From Drosophila persimilis (Eukaryota; Arthropoda; Insecta; Diptera; Drosophilidae), in NCBI RefSeq assembly GCF_003286085.1, contig NW_020825330.1, positions 248,001 through 312,000 on the forward strand: 64,000 nucleotides of DNA. Reading direction: 5' to 3'. This document shows positions 10,659 to 20,100 of this stretch, one piece after another. A model generated the notes under the pieces. That model saw only the letters and a program-made list of their open reading frames with translations. It ran no database searches and was not told where the DNA came from. The translations under genes and the position numbers were made by a program. Positions within the stretch are counted from its first letter, which is position 1, and every line of letters begins with the position of its first letter.

Positions 10659-12494
10659 GTAAGTGAGTGGCGTGGCAAGAACCGCCGACTGTGGCAGCTA
10701 CAGGCACTCTCATGCAACGCTATTTGTCTCCTTCTTGTAGATTATTTGGCAACACGGGCTACTGTGCCGCCTGCAGCAAGGTGATCCCCGCCTTTGAGAT
10801 GGTGATGCGCGCCCGCACCAATGTCTACCATTTGGAGTGCTTCGCCTGCCAGCAGTGCAACCATCGGTGAGTGTCTCCCCCTACCCCTCCCCCTCCCCCT
10901 CCCCGCCAACACCCCCACCGATCATCCAATCATGCAATCAACCATACGTTCTATCAGTGTTAATGATCCTCTCCACCATCCCACGCCTTTCCAGGCGAGG
11001 GGGGGGGGGGCCCTTTCGCCACAACGAAAGGGCAAATCCCTTTTTAATCTTCGGCCAAAGTGGCACTTGGCGTCTTGCTAAGTGTATGTTAGATGTACAT
11101 GCAACAAGGCCAGCAAATTGCCATCGTTTAGACGCAGGAGCGAGAGGGAAGGGCTACGCCTACGACTACGACTGCGACCCTTTAGTGTCGTTGATTTTCT
11201 ATGAAAACCGCATAAATTTCGGAAACCCATTCGGAACCCTTTTGGGTGCCATTGAAGCCGTCGGCAGGGCCATTCCCATGCATATTATCCGTGTATTCTA
11301 AGGATATTCAAAGGATATTCTGTGGATATTTTATTGGTTCTGGCCAATTCGTGAAATGTCACTCTGGAGAGAGCTTTAAAGCGGGGCAGCCCGCCCGCAC
11401 TGGTGGCACGTCTGTGGCAGGGGGGCATCGTCTCATTCGGTTCCTTCTGGTCAATATTTTTCGCTTCGTTTTCGTTTCGTTTCGTTTCGTTTCGGGGTCT
11501 CTGCATTAATAATGAGGGTGCACATATGCCTCTGTTATGCCACCCCTAGTCTCCTGCCTCCCTGTGATTGTGCAGCAGCAAGGGGCGGAGCATTAAATAT
11601 TAAAAATGCCGCCACACGGCACCACACGGCATCGCTGGCACCAACAAAAATATTGAAATAAATGTTAAAACATATTGGCATATTGTGAGAATCGTCTCCA
11701 TCCGTGGGGGGACTGCCCCCGTCCGTGGCGCCCCGTTCTGTGTCGCTTTTGTTTTCGCATCGTCGAAAATTGACTTTAAAAATGTAACAGGAGTCGCGGT
11801 CCTGCCCGCTGCCTTCCTCATCCTGGGAGTGCAACGAACCCTGATCCTGCCTCCTGCTACGCGCTACGTGCTACGTTCTACGTGCTACGTGCTTCGTGCG
11901 TCCTCTGGTCGACTCGTGGATTGATCTGCAGGAGAGATCCTTCCTTTCCCTCCTGCGTGTCCGTGCCCGTGCCCGTGCCCGTGTCCGCGTCCGTGTCCTC
12001 TGGCTAATCAATTTTTCACGTAAATTAATTCAATTGCCAAAAAAATCCATTGAGGCGTGGCCGCATGGCCAGCGGGTGACTTGCAACCGGGACTGTTTGT
12101 GGCAATGTGGCTGCCCGCTCCTGCTGCTGCTGTTGCTGCTGCTTCTGTTGCTGCCACATTTAAAATGCGGGCAAACAAAAAGAGTTTTTCCCGCAGTTGG
12201 ATTCCTGTTGGGTTCCTGTTGCTGTTTGGGGAAATTCTGTTTGTTGCAGGATGCAATGCCGCATTGCCTCGTCCTGCCGCCGACGACCGTGAGGTTTGCA
12301 TAATTTCCTGTCGTCAGCATTCGACGACTGCTCCTTCCTTCAACCTTCCGCGAAGGCAGGGAATCCAAGCCAAAGCCCAAGTCAAATTTTTCGTCGTATT
12401 TCCCTCCGTTGTTTTTCTTTTTCTGTATTTCCTGTTGACAATTTGTTGCCTCCTTTTGGTCCTGCTGCTGCTGCTGCGACTGCCCGGATGTGCG

Positions 12495-12539
<45 letters not shown>

Positions 12540-14639
12540 ATACTCCCTGGAACCCCACGCTCCTTGGTGGACTCATGGACTCACTTATCAACTCGTCTCC
12601 ATCCTCGTCCATGCCGCATGCTCCTCCTCTCTCTCTCTCTCTCTCTGCGGCCATGTCACAGGTGCGCTGTGTCGCTCTGTGGCACAAAAAACCAAAGGCT
12701 GCCACTGCTGCATTCAGCCACCAAGAAAACAAGAAAAACTTTCCACTTTGTTGACTCGTTTTCGTTTTCGTTTTCGTAGATTATTTTTTGTGTTTTTGGT
12801 AGATAAACAAAGCATTTTTTTGAGGACACACACGACGGCCACTGCCACTGCCACTGCCACGCCCACTCGCTCCATCAATCGATTGGGACTCCCAGCTTCC
12901 ACACTCCAACTTCAGCGGCAGGAGCGACCAGAAGCAGGCCAAAAAATGTTGACGTAAATCAAAAGCCAAATTTCATATCCGCTGTAAGTCCTGCTGTAAG
13001 CTGATTTCTGCCCCCGCTCCACCAGAGTCCTCTCCGCCATCCACATGGGATGCAGGAGTCAGTGTCAGTGGCAGTCCCCCCCGCACCCCGGGGGAGAGAG
13101 GCACCACCCCGTGTACTTGTCAAACTTTAAACGCATATTTTTTCTGTACAGCAGGGAACAGCAGGGAGGGGAAGGAAGGGTGTATTCCGAATCCAAAAGA
13201 GATCGATTCCAGCTGTCTACGAATATAGGATCTGATTGAAGGAAGACCCATCCACAAATCGATGGATAGTATCCTCACAAATCGGAGGAGAGAGCACTTA
13301 TTCCGAAGTCCAGTCCCTCCAATTTGTTGATGGACAATACGAGTGTTTTCTGCGATCATCAGAGAGCTGACGATAGTTCCATTCGTAGAATGTGGAGGCA
13401 TACCATCAGGGCATCCATTCGTCTGCCTTGGGATTCGTTTATGTTTGGAATCGGGGACTCCTAGCCCCTAGCCCCTAGCCCCTAGCCCCAGGTGTGCCTT
13501 CTGTTTTTGGTTTGTAATGCGAGCTCTCGCTTTCTCTATTTTCTCTGTTGATGGGAATCGGGAATGGGGACTGGGGACTGGCCACTGGCCACTGGGCACT
13601 GGGCACTGGGCGTGGTCGGTTGCCGTACAGGTGCTAACATAAATATTTTGACAAAGGGATTCATGGAGTTGGGGATTGGTCCGAGTGGAGCTGGGGCTGG
13701 GCAGGATGGGATGCCCCGCTCGGAGCGACTTCATTTGCAGTCGGATGACTGCACTCCACTCCACTCCACTCCACACCACGCCAAGCTCCCCCACACCCCC
13801 CCACACCATTAACTGTCGCTGACAGCAGAGCGACATTTTCAAATGCTTATCTGACTTCCTTCGTTCTTCGTCGTTCGTCCTTCGTCCTTCGTCCTTCTTC
13901 CTGATGTGTTCTGTCTGTGGCTCTTCCTGCTTCTTCGTCTGATTTGCTTTTGTTTCAATCCTGCAATACACAGTTCCTGGGGTTACCTTTCAACCACTCC
14001 ACCTCTCTGCCTTTGAACCGCTGTCAATTGTCATCTTTGTCTCCGGCTCCTGGCCCTTCCTCTGGCTCCTTTTGCCTGGTACCTCCTTTTGGTTTCTCCT
14101 TGCTTAAGCGTGTGGAAAAATCGTTTCCACTTCCTGCTGCCCAAACCGCACTGTCCCAAGCCACTTTCCCCTTTCCCCAATGCTCGTTGCACACTTGCTC
14201 TAACCTCTAACCCCTAACATCTAACCTCTAACCTCTAATCGCCTTTCCCCTTTGGTCTTTTTACAGATTCTGCGTGGGCGATCGGTTCTATTTGTGCGAG
14301 AACAAGATTCTCTGCGAGTACGACTACGAGGAGCGGCTGGTCTTCGCCTCGATGGCCAATCATCCGATGCTGAAGCGCCACGTCTCCTCGCTAGGTCAGG
14401 GCTCGCCCACTGGCGCCGCTGGGGCCCCGGGTGCCGCCGGCGGACTGCTCGGCGGAGGACCAGGCGTCGCCAACGGGGGTGTGGGCGTGGGCATGGTCAA
14501 CGGGCCGCGCACACCCGGCGACCACAACAACAACAATGGACCCCAGACGCCCACCGGAGGCGGCTCTCCGTTTGCGGCCGCGGCAGCTGCCGCTGCTGCC
14601 GCCGCACACATGAAGAACCAGCTAGGGGCGTCCAGCTAA
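10171..14639 (+). CDS. Bx: Beadex / dLMO, LIM-only transcriptional cofactor (three coding exons)
   Basis: Spliced coding sequence 10171-10658, 10741-10866 and 14267-14639 gives 328 residues. LMO proteins do not bind DNA. They bind the LIM-interaction domain of Chip/Ldb and compete with Apterous, limiting its activity in the wing, and they also act in neurons. Residues 18-105 are low complexity (polyQ, then Asn/Gly/Ser-rich). LIM1 spans about 107-160 with ligands C107, C110, H128, C131, C134, C137, C157 and D160. LIM2 spans about 171-224. The tail is Gly/Pro/Ala-rich and ends [10 protein letters not shown]. Both introns are GT-AG, in phase 2, and the joins rebuild Arg codons inside conserved LIM sequence. 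The chosen start is the ATG right after the 10170 acceptor; a second ATG lies two codons downstream. An upstream in-frame ATG (9901) and a post-stop extension are noted separately. Confidence 0.95.
10659..10740 (+). other. Bx: Bx intron 1 (82 bp)
   Basis: A short GT-AG intron with donor GTAAGTGAG and acceptor CTCCTTCTTGTAG, within the common small-intron size of Drosophila. Confidence 0.93.
10741..10866 (+). CDS. Bx: Bx coding exon 2 (most of LIM2)
   Basis: A 126-bp exon encoding the inter-LIM linker and the first half of LIM2 ([16 protein letters not shown] onwards). Its donor is CG|GTGAGTG, and the split Arg codon is completed by exon 3. Confidence 0.93.
12497..12540. repeat. (CA)n microsatellite in Bx intron 2
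   Basis: About 22 CA units, the longest dinucleotide run in this intron. Confidence 0.9.
13460..13490. repeat. (CTAGCCC)4 heptamer array in Bx intron 2
   Basis: Four tandem copies of a 7-bp unit. It has the same period as the CTAACCT array near the 3' end of this intron, although the sequence differs. Confidence 0.85.
14200..14239 (+). promoter_or_regulatory. Bx: Array of six branchpoint-like CTAAC/CTAAT motifs before Bx exon 3
   Basis: CTAAC occurs at 14200, 14207, 14214, 14221 and 14228, and CTAAT at 14235, exactly 7 nt apart. CTAAY is the Drosophila branchpoint consensus. The array lies about 27-66 nt upstream of the acceptor AG at 14265-14266 and is followed by the polypyrimidine tract. 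I infer redundant branchpoint choice produced by tandem duplication. Confidence 0.55.
14267..14639 (+). CDS. Bx: Bx coding exon 3 (end of LIM2 and C-terminal tail)
   Basis: It completes LIM2 ([19 protein letters not shown]), then encodes a Gly/Ala/Pro-rich tail with an Asn run and an Ala run. The stop TAA is at 14637-14639. The frame remains open after this stop to 15005. Confidence 0.93.
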
Positions 14640-14804
14640 AATAAAGCCCTGGGCATGGGCGGAGTTGGACCAGGTGTCGTCGGAGTAGGAGTTGGATCTG
14701 GATCTGGATCAGGAGTGGGAGTGGGAGTGGGAGTCAGCGGAATGGGCGTTGGTGCTGGCCAGCAGCAGTTCTATGGCGTCACGGGCTTTGGTCTGCCCCA
14801 CCAA

Positions 14805-14842
<38 letters not shown>

Positions 14843-15005
14843 GCAGCAGCATCAACAGCAGCAGCAGCTCATGGGCTTGGGCCTAGGAGGAGGAGCGTCT
14901 GGATCCATTGGAGCAGCAGGAGGAGGAGCAGCAGCTGGAGGAGGCGTTGGTAGCATGGGAAGCAGCTGCAAACGCTACCAAAGAAAGTTCTACAACCGCA
15001 ACTGA
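14640..15005 (+). CDS. Possible C-terminal extension of Bx beyond the TAA (readthrough or alternative form)
   Basis: Directly after the Bx stop the same frame is open for 121 codons to TGA at 15003-15005. It encodes a Gly/Val/Ser-rich stretch, an interrupted polyQ run (about 14800-14868), a Gly/Ala stretch and a non-repetitive basic end (KRYQRKFYNRN). Translation would need stop-codon readthrough, RNA editing or an alternative splice; the stop context TAA-A is not the classic leaky TGA-C. It may instead be a former coding region cut off by a newer stop, or 3' UTR that is open because it is repeat-derived. Confidence 0.3.
14977..14984 (+). promoter_or_regulatory. Bx: miR-9 family 8-mer seed match
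   Basis: ACCAAAGA is the exact complement of nucleotides 1-8 of miR-9a (UCUUUGGU). miR-9a is known to repress dLMO in Drosophila. It lies 3' of the Bx TAA, inside the open extension. A second 7-mer (ACCAAAG) lies at 16483-16489. Confidence 0.45.
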
Positions 15006-15040
15006 ATCGAGAAGGGTAGATTGTGGCTCGTCGCTCTTGG

Positions 15041-15095
15041 ATCGAGAGAGAGAGAGAGAGGGAGAGGGAGAGGGAGAGGGAGAGAGAGCGCGAGA
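15041..15095 (+). repeat. GA-rich block in the Bx 3' UTR
   Basis: A (GA)n run passes into GGGAGA units and ends with GAGAGAGCGCGAGATA. This GA-rich end resembles the GAGA-type MSL recognition element of Drosophila X-linked genes, and it could also bind GAGA factor or CLAMP. Confidence 0.6.
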
Positions 15096-16482
15096 TATGA
15101 TGCCACATGATTACGGATGATGGAGTCGATTTTCAATCTTCGTTTGCTTTTGACTGAGTTCAAGTTTTATAGTGTTATAGTTTTAGTTTTTGGTTAAGTT
15201 GCCACGCAAATCACTTGCTGAATGTTGCACATGTTGCAGGTGCAGGACTAAGTTTTCATTTCCCTTTCGAATGGGCAAAAATTCGTTTCGTTTTAAGACC
15301 TGTAAATAATTTACTTGCAAGCTGTTGACTTTGGAGCGCGATAGATTTTTTTTATTCTTATTTTTATTTTTATTTGTCGAGTGTGTACCACTTCATATGG
15401 GTATACTCGTATTCGCATTCATATTCATATTCATATTGATATTGATATTGATATATGTAACAAATATATTTTAGTTTTCACGCTCGAAGCGTTGCGGTGC
15501 CAAAATAAATTCAAAGCAGTGCCAAAAAAGTCAAGAAAGAAGCATACAAATAGAGAAGCAAGAGAGAAGGAGAAGAGAGAGGAAGGCGGCCGCCGAGAGG
15601 AAGGCTCTGTCAAAAAATATATGTGTCTCATGTCTGCCCCACCGATCGATCAGCTATCCCCGATATTTGCCCAGATTTAAGTTCCACCTTCAACCAGAAA
15701 TGAGCCAGAAAGGGGGCCGCCGCTGCAGTTAGGGATTGGCAAAACTTTGATGACTTTGATGATGTGTAAATATTGAAAACATTCTCTGCACACGACTACG
15801 ACTATACAATACAATATACGATACATATGCATATGCATATGTACGAGAGGAGTGGAGTGGAGTGGAGTATATATATATATCTATCTATATATATATGATT
15901 TTTGTTCGGATTCCATTTTAAGTCTGTTAGAGCAACATTGTTGATTATTATTTAAGTTTAGTTTAGTGCGAGGCTAATTATCGCGGGATACCACAGCGGA
16001 AAGCGAAAACCGGAGATGTATAGACGAGGCAGGGGTAGTCGTTAGTCGGTAGAGGGTGGAGGGTAGACGGTAGACGGTAGAGGGTAGTGGGTGAAAGGGC
16101 ACATCTAGCCGAAACCGAAACCTAAACCTAGACCCAAACTAGAGTTGATGTAAAGATATGTGTATCTATATAGTATATATATATATTTATATATATATAT
16201 ATATATATATAACCGATAACCAACAAGTGAAACTAGTTACATTATAAACTGTATTTATTAATCCTTTTTTTTGTGCATCCATTTAATCAATAATCAATAA
16301 TCGGCTAAACGGCTATAATTAGTGCCCACTGTGTGTCGCGGGTGTCCGCGGGGGGTGGCATTCCGGAGTTCCATTTAGGGGCCACCCCTCGGAGGACCCA
16401 AGCCCAGAACTAGCAAATATACAAGTTAGAGTGTAAGGAAGGATCCGTGGATCGATCTATGGATCGTGGTGCAGGAGGATAA

Positions 16483-16489
16483 ACCAAAG
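16483..16489 (+). promoter_or_regulatory. Bx: miR-9 family 7-mer seed match
   Basis: ACCAAAG complements nucleotides 2-8 of miR-9a within the predicted Bx 3' UTR. Confidence 0.4.
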
Positions 16490-17141
16490 TGTGTGTATAA
16501 GCAAAACAAAAAACTATTGTACTATCAATCTATCAATTTATCCATGTATCTAAATGCGTGTCAGCAGCAGCAGCAGCTTTCGGGTGAAAGATCAGATGAT
16601 GAGCTGATCAACGATAAACAATACTACCTATCTATGATTATCGATAATGGAGATAAACTATGATAAAATGTAATCTTAAAACCCCTTTTAAAATAAGTGA
16701 AAAATTCGCCCGCTCCTGTTGTTTTTTTTTTTTTTTGTATCGTATTGTTTGAGTGAGGAGAGCCCTCGCCCCCTCACGATCCATCAAACAGCATATAATT
16801 AAATCAAAAATATAATATAAATATTTAGATGTTTAAGAGACCCCCGCGCCACCCCTCGCTTAGACCTTTACATACATAGACATGTACGACACACACACAC
16901 ACACACTCACACACATGCAAACCCCATACTCCATACCCATACACATAAAATACGATATATATATAGATATATATATAAAGGAATTGTACCAGTGTATGTG
17001 TGATCGAAAGGACACCAACAATAACAACAGAACAATGCAAAGGATGCAAATGGGAGGAAATCAAAACTAAAGAAAAGCAAAAAGCCAACAAAAAAATAAA
17101 ATGAAATGAAGCAAAAACAAAAACAAAAACAGAAGCGAAAC

Positions 17142-17147
17142 AATAAA
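17142..17147 (+). terminator. Bx: Candidate distal Bx polyadenylation signal AATAAA
   Basis: The last canonical AATAAA before the sequence changes character, followed by AT-rich DNA. Other AATAAA hexamers upstream (for example near 15503 and 17094) may give shorter forms. Confidence 0.45.
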
Positions 17148-17170
17148 TGTAATTAACAAACATTTCAAAA

Positions 17171-20100
17171 ATTAATTAACAATTGTTATCTCATTTATGG
17201 GAGGTTCCTGGGAGGAGGTTAATATTATACATGAACATGAGAAGACGTGGGTGTCTTTTCTAGTCCCAAAACTTTCAGAGTGCAAGGCACAGATTTTATA
17301 GAACGCCTGAAGGTCTAACGGTGAGAATGAGAGGAATACTTTTGCCCACAAATGGACATATGTATGTCTTCGAACCCCACCTATATGTAAGTCCTGCATT
17401 TCATGTTCCGGCGTCCTTTCCCATAGTCCTTTCCCAAGAGTATCTGTATTCCCTTCGTTTGTAGCTAGTGAAAAACTTGGGTGAGTTTTTTGCATTTAAT
17501 TCAACAACGATTACTCATTTAGTTATTATTCATTTTAATATGCATACAAATACAACGGTTCAGTTCTTTGTTCCTTAAATAGTACTGATCAGAACCGTTA
17601 TGCGAATCAGTTACTTAAGAGACCGCCAGTGCCAATCGCTGCAGGCCAAGTTGGTATGCCACGAAGCGAGTTGAAGCGAGCCCAATTGCTCTCGTATACC
17701 AGCTGCTTTTACCCACTATACGGCCAAAGCGCTTTGCGGGATTCTTCTGGGAGCCGGGGAGATTCTTCGGATTCAGGAGTTTTTGTTTTTACAATATTCC
17801 AAGGCTTTGTTTTAGAGAGAAATTAGGTTGTCTGGTTCCACGCAAACCCTGACTATTCATAGGCACGGATTTGCCCATTCGTTACGCCGATTAATAATTG
17901 CCGCAGTCCAACAGGTCCAACAATAGCCTATCCCTGTGTGAAATGGATATGTACATATGTAGATATGAACAGACTTGTTATAAAGCATCCTGATATCTCT
18001 GATATCCCTCTGTTACAAGTATATTTAAAATTCTCAGCACCGCCCACTTGCAACCCTACAAAGGATCCAACATTAGTAGAAAACCAAAAAGCAGAGTCAT
18101 AGGGATTGACCATATCTAGCAGTTTGGATCATCAGGATAGCCCGAAGTATATTAATGTGATCTCGGAGGCACCGTCTGACTGCCACGGCAGTAAGACCGA
18201 GGGTCTTTGTGCTGGGACCTGTGTTATAAATAAGCTTCGCGTCGCAGCCACCCACTATACTGAGAGCAACCTACTATCCGTATGCATGTGGATTCCAATT
18301 TGGATAATTATCGCAGCCAGAATTCGGAAGCTATCCATTTTACTTTGTGTGCCAGCAGGGCCCTCTTCTGCTCCATTGCAAGAGAGTTGTTACGGCAAAA
18401 GGAAATAAATTATTAGCGGGTATGGGCATGGGTGTCCCATGGACGTACTCGTAATATTCGAGAATGCAGATTGTATTCGTTTTCCCCAGAATTCGCAGCC
18501 CCCATGAATCTCTGATTTTGTCAATTGCGATTTGGTGCCAGTGCCTGCTGGCAGGCAGGCGCTTGACATTTGTTGACTCTTTCGCTTTGACGGCCATTAA
18601 TCACGGCATTGTTGTTGCCAATTCCAAATCCACATCCACATCCCAGACAGGCAATCCCAGGCGAACCGCACTAGAACAGAGCAGAGTAGAGCAGAGCAGA
18701 GCGGAGCGGAGCAGATTGGAAGACTGATAAATGATGCTTCATATTTTTGAGCCCAAACTCCGCAATTGAAATAATAAAATGTTACCCCAAGCCACTGCAC
18801 CACCCAGCCACCCGTCCACCCATCGAGGCACCCACAGCCACATCCACCCATCCTCCATTCGAGGCCATTGATTAATGAAACTTTAAAAGGGAACACGCGC
18901 GTCTTTTGTCTGCGACGACCGCAAAACTTTGCCATGGAGATAGCATCATGGATAGGATCTTTTCAATATTCTCGTACGAGAGAGAATACGACTGCCGCAG
19001 TCTCAGCCTCCGCCCCAGCCTCAGCCGCAAAGTTTGCCGTCTTATTGGTTGCGGATTGGTTCGGATATTGGGCCAGGAGCCAGGAGCCAGGACAACGACA
19101 GCGACGAGGACGAGAACGACGCCGCTGGCTATAACAATAAAAGTCATTTATAGATTTCGATTTTGTGCACACATGAGAGTGTGGAGTGTGGAGTGTGGAG
19201 TGGAGCAGCCCTGGGGGCCCACTATCTGTGGCATAAGTTGGACGTTGCATAGTTTTAGCCTCCTTATTCTTATCAGCACTTTCGTGTCCCCCCGCTCCCC
19301 GCTCTAGGAGTGCCACCAGAGGATGGGGATGGAGATGTGGGGTGTGGATGCGGCTGGCCTTGGGGGTGGGTCGTCCTTTGTCTTTGTGTGTCTAGTGTCA
19401 TAATCAGCATGATGCTTATGAAAATGTCCTTTGTTCCGAATAGCTTATCAGCGAGTGAGCGCTCCGCTCTACGCTCTCCTTCACCCGCGTACCCATATTC
19501 CATTCCATTTCGTTGTCGTCTCCATAAAAATCTATAAAAATAATGTTTCAATTCGGGATGGTCGTTCGGCGATGGCCAGGAGACGGAGCGTTGTGGGTGT
19601 TGGGTGTTGGGTGGAGGGTGGATGGTGGTGGCAGAGAATGGTGAATATTATGATAAGCTGGAGGAGAAATCGCTTAAATGGGAATCGGAGTGGGAGGGTA
19701 CATAGCTCGGGCAATTAATTCATTCATTCAGCGGCAAAAGACACTTGACGAATGCTCCAGCCACCCCTGCCACCCTGACGCATGCTTAATTAAATGAGTT
19801 TTCGCTGAACTCTTTTCATGTTTTAATTACGCAAATACTCGGCATAATTTAGCAGATGCTATGGCAGCAGTGGCAGCGGCACGGTGCACGCGGGAGGGAG
19901 CAGGGGCAGGTGAAGAGCGAAAAATATGCATAAGAAACAAATTGTGTAAGCTGTGGCTGCCTTGGCCCCCTTGGCTCTCTGCTACCCCTCCCTGCTCCGG
20001 TGTAATGCGACATCTGTCAACTTCAAAGCAGGAATTCCTTGCTTAACCCTTAACCCTCAACCCCATCCTTAGTCTCAGGCTCCAGCGCATAACTCCAGAA

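Larger units (their letters stand above)
10867..14266 (+). other. Bx: Bx intron 2 (3.4 kb)
   Basis: The donor GTGAGTG and acceptor TCTTTTTACAG bound 3400 bp with no supportable gene. Contents include a G12-type run near 10998, CTG/TTG repeats (12121-12154), a (CA)n of about 44 bp (12497-12540), a CT run (12627-12648), four tandem CTAGCCC heptamers (13460-13490), CCACTG and CCACT repeats, and the CTAAC array just before exon 3. Confidence 0.9.
15006..17170 (+). other. Bx: Bx 3' UTR (predicted extent)
   Basis: About 2.2 kb of AT-rich sequence after the open extension, with no coding character. It holds a GA-rich block, TATTCA/TATTGA hexamer repeats (15411-15455), TA tracts (about 15870-15895 and 16160-16211), a T run (about 16722-16737) and a CA repeat (about 16887-16915). 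Several AATAAA sites occur, the last at 17142. A K-box core TGTGAT lies at 16999-17004. In melanogaster the dLMO 3' UTR is strongly regulatory. The end is inferred, not seen. Confidence 0.55.
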
